Source: an uncultured Oscillospiraceae bacterium (GTDB taxonomy: Bacteria > Bacillota > Clostridia > Oscillospirales > Oscillospiraceae). Taken from it: DNA of 46,719 bases. A program made the translations under genes and the position numbers. The first letter of the stretch is position 1, and each line of letters begins with the position of its first letter. Below are positions 7,118-13,922 of the stretch, piece after piece. The stretch covers positions 1 to 46,719 of the forward strand of contig CAKTQE010000013.1 of assembly GCA_934593275.1 (NCBI GenBank). Direction: 5' to 3'. The notes under the pieces are model-generated. The model had not been told where the DNA came from. It saw only the letters and a list, made by a program, of their open reading frames with translations, and made no database searches.

Positions 7118-8520
7118 GCTGTTTGCACTCCTTCCGTATTCAGTTCCTGATAGGTTTTTGCAATGATGACCGCGGAAATCACAAAGGTCAGAACATCCGA
7201 CACCGGCATGGAATACAGTACGCCGTTCAGCCCGAAAAATACCGGCAGCACCAGGGCAAAGCCCACGCCGAACACCACCTCACGGAACATGGAGAGCATG
7301 GTGGAGGCCAAAGCTTTCCCCACAGCCTGGAGGTAAATGAAACAGGCCTTGTTGACGCAGGCCAGCACCATCATGCACAGATAGGTGCGGAAAGCCCGGA
7401 TGGCGAAATCCGTATAGTAGCTGCTTTCGTTGGCGGCACCGAAAATATCGATCAGCTGCCGGGGGAAGCCCTCGGCCAGTACCAGGGCCACGGCCCCTAC
7501 GATCGCCTCAGAGATCAGAAGCTTGGTAAACAAAGCCCGGACCCGGAGCTTCTTCCCCGCACCCATGTTATAGCCCACAATGGGGATGCAGCCGGCGGCC
7601 ATACCCACCACAATGGATATAACGATCTGGAAAAACTTCATGACGATGCCCACCACCGCCATGGGGATCTGGGCGTACTGGGGCTGACCGAACACTGCGT
7701 CCATGGACCCGTATTTGCGCAGCATGTTGTTGATGGCCGCCATGGCCGCCACCAGGCTGATTTGGGAAAGGAAGCTGGTAATGCCCAGGGTCAGCATCCG
7801 GCCACAGAGACTGCCCTGCAAGGAAAAGTCCCCGGGGGCGGGCTTGATGATTTTCATATGCACCAGATACCAGACGGCAAGGGCTGCCGTGACCACCTGG
7901 CCAACGACCGTGGCCACCGCCGCGCCCATCATGCCCCACCGGCAGACGAAAATGAAAATAGGGTCTAAAATAATGTTGATGACCGCCCCGGCCAGGGTGG
8001 AGACCATGGCAAACTTGGGCGCACCGTCCGCCCGGATCACGGGGTTCATGGCCTGGCCGAACATATAAAAGGGGATGCCCAGGGTGATGTAGAAGAAATA
8101 CTCCTGGGAGTGGTGAAAGGTCTCCTGGTTCACCGTGCCGCCAAACATGGCAATAATCTGGTCGGCAAAGAGGAGATAAACAGCTGTCAGCACCAGACTG
8201 CTGACCACGCTGATGACCACGGCGTTGCCCACACTGCGCTTGGCACTGGCAAGCTCGTTTTTCCCCAGGGCCATGCTGACAAAGGCGCAGCAGCCGTCTC
8301 CCACCATTACCGCAATGGCCAGGGCCACCACCGTCAGGGGAAAGACCACGGTGTTGGCGGCGTTGCCGTAAGAGCCGAGGTAGCTGGCGTTGGCAATAAA
8401 GATCTGGTCAACGATGTTGTAAAGCGCGCCTACCAGGAGCGAGATAATGCAGGGAATGGCATACTGCCGCATGAGCTTTCCAATTGGCTCCGTTCCCAAA
8501 AACTGATTTCCTGAATTCAT
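7114..8520 (-). CDS. MATE family efflux transporter (first of a divergent pair)
   Basis: 468-residue polytopic protein with the twelve-helix, two-bundle MATE layout: FLGTEPIGKLMRQYAIPCIIS at the N terminus (amphipathic entry helix), NIVDQIFIANA for helix 1-2, and a second half beginning near LCGRMLTLGITSFLSQISL. Exports cationic drugs or metabolites using a Na+ or H+ gradient. AAGGTGA precedes the ATG. Transcribed with the cytidylate-kinase-like gene from the promoter at 8702-8730 through a leader holding two intrinsic terminators, so expression is probably controlled by attenuation. Confidence 0.92.
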   Translation of the reverse strand: MNSGNQFLGTEPIGKLMRQYAIPCIISLLVGALYNIVDQIFIANASYLGSYGNAANTVVFPLTVVALAIAVMVGDGCCAFVSMALGKNELASAKRSVGNAVVISVVSSLVLTAVYLLFADQIIAMFGGTVNQETFHHSQEYFFYITLGIPFYMFGQAMNPVIRADGAPKFAMVSTLAGAVINIILDPIFIFVCRWGMMGAAVATVVGQVVTAALAVWYLVHMKIIKPAPGDFSLQGSLCGRMLTLGITSFLSQISLVAAMAAINNMLRKYGSMDAVFGQPQYAQIPMAVVGIVMKFFQIVISIVVGMAAGCIPIVGYNMGAGKKLRVRALFTKLLISEAIVGAVALVLAEGFPRQLIDIFGAANESSYYTDFAIRAFRTYLCMMVLACVNKACFIYLQAVGKALASTMLSMFREVVFGVGFALVLPVFFGLNGVLYSMPVSDVLTFVISAVIIAKTYQELNTEGVQTA

Positions 8521-8539
8521 AAAAAGTCACCTTTCTTTC

Positions 8540-8693
8540 AAAAAAATAAAACGCGCAAGTCCAAACCCATCCGGACTTACGCATTTCTGCTACACGATCA
8601 TCTTATTGAATTGTGGATTTTCCTCCTCTCCATTCCATAAAAAAACGCGTGGGGCGTTTCTGCAACCGGATTTACGCAGAAACGCCACACGCT
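8540..8693 (-). promoter_or_regulatory. Leader with two tandem intrinsic terminators (attenuator) before the MATE gene
   Basis: Terminator 1: arms 8647-8663 and 8676-8692, about 17 bp including GCGTTTCTGC / GCAGAAACGC, with a minus-strand U run at 8640-8645. Terminator 2: arms 8551-8562 and 8573-8584 (12 bp with G-U pairs), U run at 8540-8550, ending 20 bases before the MATE ATG. Both contain CGTAA-TCCGG (A or G in the gap) in the same place. GCAGAAATGC next to terminator 2 could pair with the GCGTTTCTGC arm of terminator 1, giving a mutually exclusive fold. No known riboswitch class recognised. Confidence 0.75.
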
Positions 8694-8701
8694 GTCTTTC
8701 T

Positions 8702-8730
8702 ATTATAGCGGCTCCCGCCGGAAATTTCAA
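8702..8730 (-). promoter_or_regulatory. Promoter of the MATE/cytidylate-kinase-like operon
   Basis: TTGAAA (8730-8725), 17-base spacer, TATAAT (8707-8702) on the minus strand. Transcription would begin near 8695, exactly at the foot of terminator hairpin 1. Confidence 0.8.
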
Positions 8731-8802
8731 ATGTTTTTTGCGCTGCCGTCAGATTTCATAAAAACCGCCTTTTATTTTTGGAATTGGTTATGCGTTTAAC
8801 CA

Positions 8803-8831
8803 TTGCAAAACCCGGTTTGGAGCGGTACTAT
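8803..8831 (+). promoter_or_regulatory. Promoter of the second MATE gene
   Basis: TTGCAA (8803-8808), 17-base spacer, TACTAT (8826-8831). It leaves a leader of about 75 bases before the ATG at 8911; the leader contains CACC-CTGCC-GGTG but no terminator. Confidence 0.6.
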
Positions 8832-8910
8832 GAAGAAAAACCAGCAGCTGCCCCGGAAAAATCACCCTGCCGGTGGAGTGCATCATCCGAGAAAGTACGA
8901 GGAATTTATC

Positions 8911-10242
8911 ATGTCTGCATTCTTAAAATCTCTGTGTAAAATCGCCATTCCCGTGACCCTGCAAAGTATGCTGCAATCCTCTTTTTCCATTATTGACCAG
9001 GTGATGGTCGGCCAGCTGGGGGAAACGGGCATTGCCGCCGTGGGACTGTGCGGCAACTTTTCCCTGATTTTCTCCGTGATGCTGGGGGCGGTCAGCACCG
9101 TGGCGGGGATTCTCATTGCCCAGTTCCTGGGGGCCGGGGAGAAAAAAGAGGCCTGGCGCAGTCTGGATGTGAGCTTGCTCTGGGGGTTGCTCCTGTCCGG
9201 CCTGTTTTTGGGGGCGGCGGTGGGCTTCCCCCGGCTGATTCTGGGGCTGTATACGGAGGATACCGGCATTATTGCCTCCGGCACCCTGTATTTTCGCCTG
9301 ATCGGCTTTTCTTATGTCCCCATGGCCCTGAGTTCTCTCCTCTCGGCCTGGATGCGCTGCAAGGAGCAGGCCGCCATCCCCTTTGCGGCCAGTCTGGCAT
9401 CCGTAGCCGTGAATACGGGGCTTAACTATCTGCTGATTTTCGGCAAACTGGGTCTGCCGCCCCTGGGCATTCCCGGAGCGGCCCTGGCGAGCCTTGCTTC
9501 CCAGGTGGTGAATTTTCTGTTTGTCCTGCTGGGCTTTGTCATTCTGGAAAAAAGGGAGGGCAGCAGCCCCCTTTGGAGCCTGCGCTTTGAGAAACTCCGC
9601 CATACGGACTACATGATGATGATCCTGCCGATTCTTGCCAGTGAGTTTTTGTGGAGCCTGGGCCAGAATGTGGAGTCCGCGGTTTACGGCCACCTGGGCA
9701 GTCAGGCCCTTGCGGCCTATACCCTGACCTGCCCGGTTCAGGGGCTGATGGTGGGCGCGCTTAGTGGCCTGTCCGCCGCCGCGGGGGTGCTGATTGGGAA
9801 GCGGCTGGGGCAGAAAGAATACGACAAAGCCTACATAGAATCCAAAAAAATCATGCTGGTAGGCCTTTTGGGGGCGGTCATCGTCTCTGCCGCGCTGATT
9901 TTGCTGTCCGGAACCTATACCTCCCTCTACCGGGTGGACGCTGCCGTCAAGCAATTGGGCAGGACCCTCCTGGTGGTCTTCGCCCTCTACGCCCCTGTCA
10001 AGGTTCAGAACATGATTTTAGGCGGGGGCATCCTCCGCAGCGGCGGCAACACCCGGCTGATCATGGTCATTGACATCCTGGGAACCTGGTTGGTGGGCAT
10101 CCCTCTGTGCCTCCTGGGGGCCTACGTGTTCCATTTGGGCATTGTGGGGGTGTACGCCCTGCTCACCACCGAGGAGATTTTCAGGCTCCTGGTCTCCCTG
10201 GCGGTTTTCAAAAAGAAAAACTGGATGGTCAGTTTGTCTTAG
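8911..10242 (+). CDS. MATE family efflux transporter (second of a divergent pair)
   Basis: 443-residue twelve-helix transporter starting MSAFLKSLCKIAIPVTLQSM, with IIDQVMVGQLGETGIAAVGL, a hallmark of helices 1-2 in the NorM/DinF-like group, and the two-bundle internal repeat. The ATG at 8911 is chosen because GAGG lies at 8899-8902; the open frame back to 8803 would put the start on top of the predicted promoter. Clearly a different subfamily from the divergent neighbour, so the pair is not a recent duplication. Substrate unknown. Confidence 0.9.
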   Translation: MSAFLKSLCKIAIPVTLQSMLQSSFSIIDQVMVGQLGETGIAAVGLCGNFSLIFSVMLGAVSTVAGILIAQFLGAGEKKEAWRSLDVSLLWGLLLSGLFLGAAVGFPRLILGLYTEDTGIIASGTLYFRLIGFSYVPMALSSLLSAWMRCKEQAAIPFAASLASVAVNTGLNYLLIFGKLGLPPLGIPGAALASLASQVVNFLFVLLGFVILEKREGSSPLWSLRFEKLRHTDYMMMILPILASEFLWSLGQNVESAVYGHLGSQALAAYTLTCPVQGLMVGALSGLSAAAGVLIGKRLGQKEYDKAYIESKKIMLVGLLGAVIVSAALILLSGTYTSLYRVDAAVKQLGRTLLVVFALYAPVKVQNMILGGGILRSGGNTRLIMVIDILGTWLVGIPLCLLGAYVFHLGIVGVYALLTTEEIFRLLVSLAVFKKKNWMVSLS

Positions 10243-10296
10243 GGGCCTATTGTCAATTCTTCTGCCCGCTATCTGTACAATTGCCGGGAAATGTGC

Positions 10297-10302
10297 TATA
10301 CT
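10297..10302 (+). promoter_or_regulatory. Extended -10 promoter of the FMN dehydrogenase gene
   Basis: TGCTATACT (10294-10302) gives an extended -10; no good -35 is visible. It lies 36 bases before the ATG. Confidence 0.5.
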
Positions 10303-10338
10303 GGCTCTATCCAAACATACAGAAGGATGGTGTTTTTA

Positions 10339-11355
10339 ATGACCTATCAGGAAGTAATGACCAACGCCCGGGGAAATATGGGCAAGTGCAAGGCTTGCCC
10401 CGTGTGCAATGGGTTGGCTTGCCGGAATACGGTGCCTGGGCCTGGTGCCAAGGGCGTAGGGGATACGGCGATCCGGAACTATGATGCCTGGCAGAACATC
10501 CGGGTAAACATGGATACCCTGTGTGCCTACGGCGAGGCGGATACCCGCTGCACCCTTTTTGGCAAGACCTTTGCGGCCCCTGTGTTTGCCGGTCCCGTAG
10601 GGGCTGTGACCATGCACTATAGCGATCAGTATAACGATGAGACCTACAACGCCGCCCTGGTCAGCGGCTGCGCCCAGGCGGGCATTGCCGCCTTTACCGG
10701 TGACGGGCTGGATGCCAACGTGATGGTTCAGGCCACCCGGGCCATTCAGGCCGTAGGCGGCTTGGGCGTTCCCACCGTCAAGCCCTGGAATATGGAGCTG
10801 ATTCGGGAGAAAATGGAGCTGGTGAAAGAAAGCGGTGCTTTCGCCGTGGCCATGGACGTGGATGCCGCAGGCCTGCCCTTCCTCAAGGGCATGGAGCCTC
10901 CCGCGGGCAGCAAGACCGTGGAGCAGCTGAAAGAAATCCGGGAAATGGCCGGACGGCCCTTTATCGTCAAGGGTGTCATGACCGTTAAGGGTGCGCTCAA
11001 GTCTCTGGAAGCCGGGGCCGATGCCATTCTGGTCTCCAACCACGGTGGCCGGGTGCTGGACGGCTGCCCCGCCACGGCAGAGGTTCTGCCGGAAATCGTG
11101 GCGGCGGTAGAGGGCCGGGTGCCGGTACTGGTAGACGGCGGCATCCGCACCGGTACAGATATTTTCCGCGCCCTGGCCCTGGGTGCCCAGGCAGTGGTAG
11201 TGGCCCGACCCTACGTCTGCGCCGTCTACGGCGGCGGTGCCGAGGGTGCCGTGGCCCTGACCAAAAAACTCCAGTCCGAACTGGCCGACACCATGCAGAT
11301 GTGCGGCGTTCACACCCTGAACGAAATCACAAAGGACTGCGTGCGGGTGTTCTAA
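10339..11355 (+). CDS. FMN-dependent alpha-hydroxy-acid dehydrogenase/oxidase with Cys-rich N terminus
   Basis: 338-residue TIM-barrel flavoenzyme of the lactate/glycolate oxidase family. SNHGGRVLDG (233-242) carries the catalytic His235, DGGIR (266-270) and ARPYVCAVYGGG (289-300) bind the FMN phosphate, and Lys211 in VKGVM is the usual flavin-contacting lysine. Expected to oxidise an L-2-hydroxy acid such as lactate. The N terminus has CKACPVCNGLAC (17-28; C-x2-C-x2-C-x4-C), absent from classical family members, suggesting an iron-sulfur or zinc site that could route electrons away from oxygen in an anaerobe (inference). Single-gene unit with its own promoter and terminator; start preferred at 10339 over 10291 by AAGGATGG placement. 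Confidence 0.85.
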   Translation: MTYQEVMTNARGNMGKCKACPVCNGLACRNTVPGPGAKGVGDTAIRNYDAWQNIRVNMDTLCAYGEADTRCTLFGKTFAAPVFAGPVGAVTMHYSDQYNDETYNAALVSGCAQAGIAAFTGDGLDANVMVQATRAIQAVGGLGVPTVKPWNMELIREKMELVKESGAFAVAMDVDAAGLPFLKGMEPPAGSKTVEQLKEIREMAGRPFIVKGVMTVKGALKSLEAGADAILVSNHGGRVLDGCPATAEVLPEIVAAVEGRVPVLVDGGIRTGTDIFRALALGAQAVVVARPYVCAVYGGGAEGAVALTKKLQSELADTMQMCGVHTLNEITKDCVRVF

Positions 11356-11372
11356 AAACAATTTCGCAAAAG

Positions 11373-11414
11373 GCGATCAGGAATTCCTTTTTGGACGTTC
11401 CTGATCGCTTTTTT
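11373..11414. terminator. Intrinsic terminator, shared by convergent genes
   Basis: GCGATCAGGAA (11373-11383) / TTCCTGATCGC (11398-11408) then TTTTTT. It follows the FMN dehydrogenase and also lies just past the stop of the minus-strand SLOG gene. Confidence 0.9.
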
Positions 11415-11416
11415 GA

Positions 11417-11842
11417 TTAAACAATGTTCGTGATTGCTTTATTTTGCTTTTGGGCATACTCCAAAAGGTTTCTGCTGTTGCCGAAGTGCCGGACATAGCA
11501 AATAACGCAATCGCATACTTGAATCAGATATTGATTGGCACGGAGCAGTGCCACCTTTCTGGGCACACCTTCAAGCGGTGGATAGAATGTTCCATCAAAG
11601 TCTTCTGGCATTTGAATCTGCGTTTCCGCCGGGTGATACGGTAAAACCAGAATTGCGGTAATATCCTTGCGGGTTTTCTTTATCTGCCTGAGGGCCGCTG
11701 CGGCCATCCGGTCAAAGCTCCCATGATAACCGACATAGAACACATCCGTTCCACTGTCAGCTGCTTTTTCAATGGCTTCCACCAAAACAGGATATACACT
11801 TTGAGGGGCATCTCCGTGACCGAACAGGAAGCAGGAAATCAT
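11417..11842 (-). CDS. SLOG-superfamily (Rossmann-like) protein
   Basis: 141 residues. FLFGHGDAP at the N terminus, FYVGYHGSFDRMAAAAL, then AILVLPYHP and a final CVICYVRHF-GNS tract follow the plan of short SLOG/DUF1273-like proteins (family pattern FTGHRD...VGxxGxFD...A). SLOG folds bind nucleotides or nucleotide-derived signals; the function of the stand-alone short class is unknown. It is divergent from an XRE regulator, and the two promoters overlap face to face on one palindrome, so the pair is probably co-regulated. GGGTGAG precedes the ATG. Confidence 0.7.
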   Translation of the reverse strand: MISCFLFGHGDAPQSVYPVLVEAIEKAADSGTDVFYVGYHGSFDRMAAAALRQIKKTRKDITAILVLPYHPAETQIQMPEDFDGTFYPPLEGVPRKVALLRANQYLIQVCDCVICYVRHFGNSRNLLEYAQKQNKAITNIV

Positions 11843-11871
11843 GTTCTCACCCTTTCTTTTGTACTATAAGC

Positions 11872-11928
11872 ACATCTGTATTTTTATGTCATTCTAACAG
11901 AATGATTCTGTATTTACAATACAGATGT
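11872..11928. promoter_or_regulatory. Overlapping divergent promoters with nested palindromic operators
   Basis: Outer inverted repeat ACATCTGTATT (11872-11882) / AATACAGATGT (11918-11928). Inner perfect palindrome ACAGAATGATTCTGT (11897-11911). Minus promoter: TTGTAA (11919-11914), 17 bases, TAGAAT (11896-11891). Plus promoter: TTCTAA (11892-11897, weak), 17 bases, TACAAT (11915-11920). The inner palindrome fills the spacer of both promoters, so one bound XRE dimer could block both. Confidence 0.75.
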
Positions 11929-11953
11929 ACATAATTCAGAGGGGGCGAGGAAT

Positions 11954-12301
11954 ATGTCTGTTGACTATCAGGATATTGGTCAAAGAATCAAGCGTTTTCG
12001 CATGGAACAGGGGCTTACCCAGGAACGCTTATCGGAAATGATCGGAGTTGGCCCCAGTCATATGAGCCATATTGAATCCGGTTCTGCCGTCCCCAGCCTT
12101 GAAGTATTCATTTCCATTCTCAATGCGCTGAACTGCTCTGCGGATGAACTGCTTTGCCGGGAAATCCAAACCGGAAAACCTTTGCTGAACAGTTGGCTCT
12201 CAGAACTGATTGCGGACTGTGACCCGGTAGAGACAAAAATTCTATCCGATATTCTGATTTCCACAAAACAGACCCTGCGTAAGAATAAGACTTCTGATTG
12301 A
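11954..12301 (+). CDS. XRE-family transcriptional regulator
   Basis: 115 residues with a Cro/CI-type HTH at about 8-62: IKRFRMEQGLTQERLSEMIG, recognition segment VGPSHMSHIESGSAVPSLEV, then ILNALNCSADELL. A short C-terminal tail (about 65-115) has no known sensor. GGGGCGAGGA sits before the ATG. It likely binds the palindromes in its own promoter and controls the divergent SLOG gene. Followed directly by a terminator. Base composition (AT-richer than neighbours) hints at acquisition. Confidence 0.88.
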   Translation: MSVDYQDIGQRIKRFRMEQGLTQERLSEMIGVGPSHMSHIESGSAVPSLEVFISILNALNCSADELLCREIQTGKPLLNSWLSELIADCDPVETKILSDILISTKQTLRKNKTSD

Positions 12302-12334
12302 AAAACCGCTCCTCTGAATTGGGGAGCGGTTTTT
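12301..12334 (+). terminator. Intrinsic terminator of the XRE gene
   Basis: AAAAACCGCTCC / GGAGCGGTTTTT immediately after the stop codon. Confidence 0.9.
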
Positions 12335-12474
12335 CAGTTATATCTGATAAAACCTGGTAAATTTTGGATTTCATCAGTTGTATCTTATAAAACCTGTTAG
12401 AATCAGGATTTTATCGGTTATAACCGATAAAATTCGATTATTTCCATGAATTTGCGATTATAATCGTTATGTAG
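12335..12474. repeat. Degenerate AT-rich array with exact 20-bp period (seven units)
   Basis: Units begin at 12335, 12355, 12375, 12395, 12415, 12435 and 12455. Consensus about CGGTTATAATCGGATAAAAT. Alternate units are most alike (12335 and 12375 share 17 of 20 bases). Several units open with a palindrome: CGGTTATAACCG at 12415 and CGATTATAATCG at 12455 are perfect, CAGTTATATCTG at 12335 nearly so. ATTTTATCGGTTA / TAACCGATAAAAT (12408-12433) is a perfect 26-bp palindrome. The array lies between two terminators in otherwise GC-rich DNA. Function unknown: phased operator cluster, iteron-like or decayed satellite. Confidence 0.8.
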
Positions 12475-12483
12475 GAACCATAT

Positions 12484-12524
12484 AAAGCCCGACAGCACGT
12501 TCAAACCGTACTGTCGGGCTTTTC
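12484..12524. terminator. Bidirectional intrinsic terminator
   Basis: AAAGCCCGACAG (12484-12495) / CTGTCGGGCTTT (12511-12522), perfect 12 bp. It ends the minus-strand methyltransferase gene and closes the 20-bp array. Confidence 0.85.
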
Positions 12525-12537
12525 TGGATTCTGGCCG

Positions 12538-13392
12538 TTAATCCTGCTGTTCTGCCACAAACAGCAGGTGGTTGGAGCTGCCCAGGTGTTCTTTCTTTTC
12601 GCAGGTGTAGTGGTGGAAGCGGAGATATTGGGCGAAGCTTTCGTCATCCATGGCGTTGATTTTATCTTTCAGCAGTTCGCTGACACCGTCGGAAGCCACC
12701 TCGTGGAGCACCTTTAATCCCCCTTTGCCCAGCAGGCTGCGGCAGGCATCCAGGGTGTGGAAGACGAAAGGGAAGTCGTCACAGCGGAAGATGGCTTTGT
12801 TATAGTCGCCGTTTATAAAATAATCCGGGTGTTCGCTGAACATGGTCAGAATCACCATGTCGTTGGAAATAAAGGCCAGAAACAGCTTGCCGCCGGGTTT
12901 GCAAACCCGTTTTGCTTCCTGAATGCACCGCAGCTGGTCGCCTTCGCTGTGCAGATGATACAGGGGGCCGAAAAGCAGCACAATGTCAAAGGAATTTTCG
13001 GGATACCGGCTTAAATCCAAGGCGTTCCCCTGGGCCAGATCGATGGCATCCTCTGCTGTCAGCGATTCCCGGAACGCCTGAATGTTGCTGTCTGCCAGTT
13101 CCAAGGCAGATACCTTATAGCCCCGGCGGGAAAAATAGAGGCTGTATACCCCAGTCCCTGCCCCAACATCCAGAATTTTCGCCCCCGGTGTCAGGTATTT
13201 TTCGATGTACCGGACGTTGGTCAAAAATTCCACCCGGGCGGCCCTGGATTTGGTCAGGCGGCTGCTTTCATCGGACCTGCGGTAGATCTCCTGCACCAGC
13301 TGGGTATCGTTGTCATAAGAAAAGCCATCCATAAAGTGGGTCTGGGGGGCTGGTGTTGAAGTTTTGTGCCAATTTGTGCGTCCATATTTCAT
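12538..13392 (-). CDS. Class I SAM-dependent methyltransferase
   Basis: 284 residues. Motif I ILDVGAGTG (73-81), post-motif acidic residue in ALELADSN, motif II FDIVLLFGPLYHLHSEGDQL and motif III CKPGGKLFLAF mark a class I small-molecule or tRNA/lipid-type methyltransferase; substrate unknown. The frame is open back to 13488, but that extension is repeat-island DNA. The ATG at 13392 follows AAGGA by 4-5 bases; a later ATG at 13332 lacks a ribosome site. Upstream DNA is a repeat island, so the promoter may lie at the island's edge. Confidence 0.85.
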   Translation of the reverse strand: MKYGRTNWHKTSTPAPQTHFMDGFSYDNDTQLVQEIYRRSDESSRLTKSRAARVEFLTNVRYIEKYLTPGAKILDVGAGTGVYSLYFSRRGYKVSALELADSNIQAFRESLTAEDAIDLAQGNALDLSRYPENSFDIVLLFGPLYHLHSEGDQLRCIQEAKRVCKPGGKLFLAFISNDMVILTMFSEHPDYFINGDYNKAIFRCDDFPFVFHTLDACRSLLGKGGLKVLHEVASDGVSELLKDKINAMDDESFAQYLRFHHYTCEKKEHLGSSNHLLFVAEQQD

Positions 13393-13439
13393 TTTTCCTT
13401 GCAATAAAAAAGCGGTCCAGAAAAACCGTCGGTTCAACC

Positions 13440-13922
13440 AGCCGCCTGCCACGTGGCGAATATAACCCCTGTGGACAACCGGAACCACTTATCGGCATGT
13501 CATTCCGAGCGAACGCAGTGAGTCGAGGAATCTTCCCGAGTGGCAAGTTTTATCTTGTGGTTATTTCTTGTCCCACGTGGTGGATTCCTCCACTCCGCTT
13601 ATCGCTCCGGTCGGAATGACAATGAGGTTACGCTTCTACGAATTCGCCTACAGTTTCTAGAACGTTTTACGTTGCCCCGCCCCTCATCAGTCAGGGCTGC
13701 GCCCTGCCAGCTTCCCCGGAGGGGAAGCTTTTGTACCGTGGTTTGGGGTGCTGGGGTTTGTCGAGAACAGTCCCGTTCTTTCAGGTGCGGAACGGCACAT
13801 AGGCCGTTCCCTACGGTTTCGCTGGTGGGTGGGCGTTTTCAACCGGGGGATTCTAAGGGCGGTGCGGCGTTTTTTTCTTATAGGAACAACAGGCGCAAAG
13901 GCAGAACGTCTACCCCCGACGT
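13440..13922. repeat. Mosaic repeat island between methyltransferase and GH2 gene
   Basis: No gene. Modules: GCCACGTGGCGAATATAACC (13449-13468), hairpin element copy 2 (13499-13620), a small hairpin AGCTTCCCC/GGGGAAGCT (13710-13730), and GTCGAGAACAGTCCCGTTCT (13759-13778), which resembles TATCGAGAACGGTTCCGTCC near 3318. 13850-13922 shows nothing I recognise. Confidence 0.75.
13499..13620. repeat. ~122-bp long-hairpin repeat, copy 2
   Basis: Starts GTCATTCCGAGCGAACGC and ends CGGTCGGAATGAC, same arms as copy 1; the centre differs (TTATTTCTTGTCCCACGTGG in place of the TTCATTATCTAACGTGG tract). Confidence 0.88.

Noticed and set aside
8838..8910. Riboswitch in the leader of the second MATE gene
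   Set aside because: Only a weak CACC/GGTG hairpin and no terminator or ribosome-site sequestration could be seen.
12335..12474. Possible CRISPR array
   Set aside because: There are no unique spacers between conserved repeats: the 20-bp units are contiguous and degenerate, and no cas genes are nearby.
12538..13488. Longer form of the methyltransferase starting at 13488
   Set aside because: The extra 32 codons are repeat-island sequence, and the ATG at 13392 has its own ribosome site.
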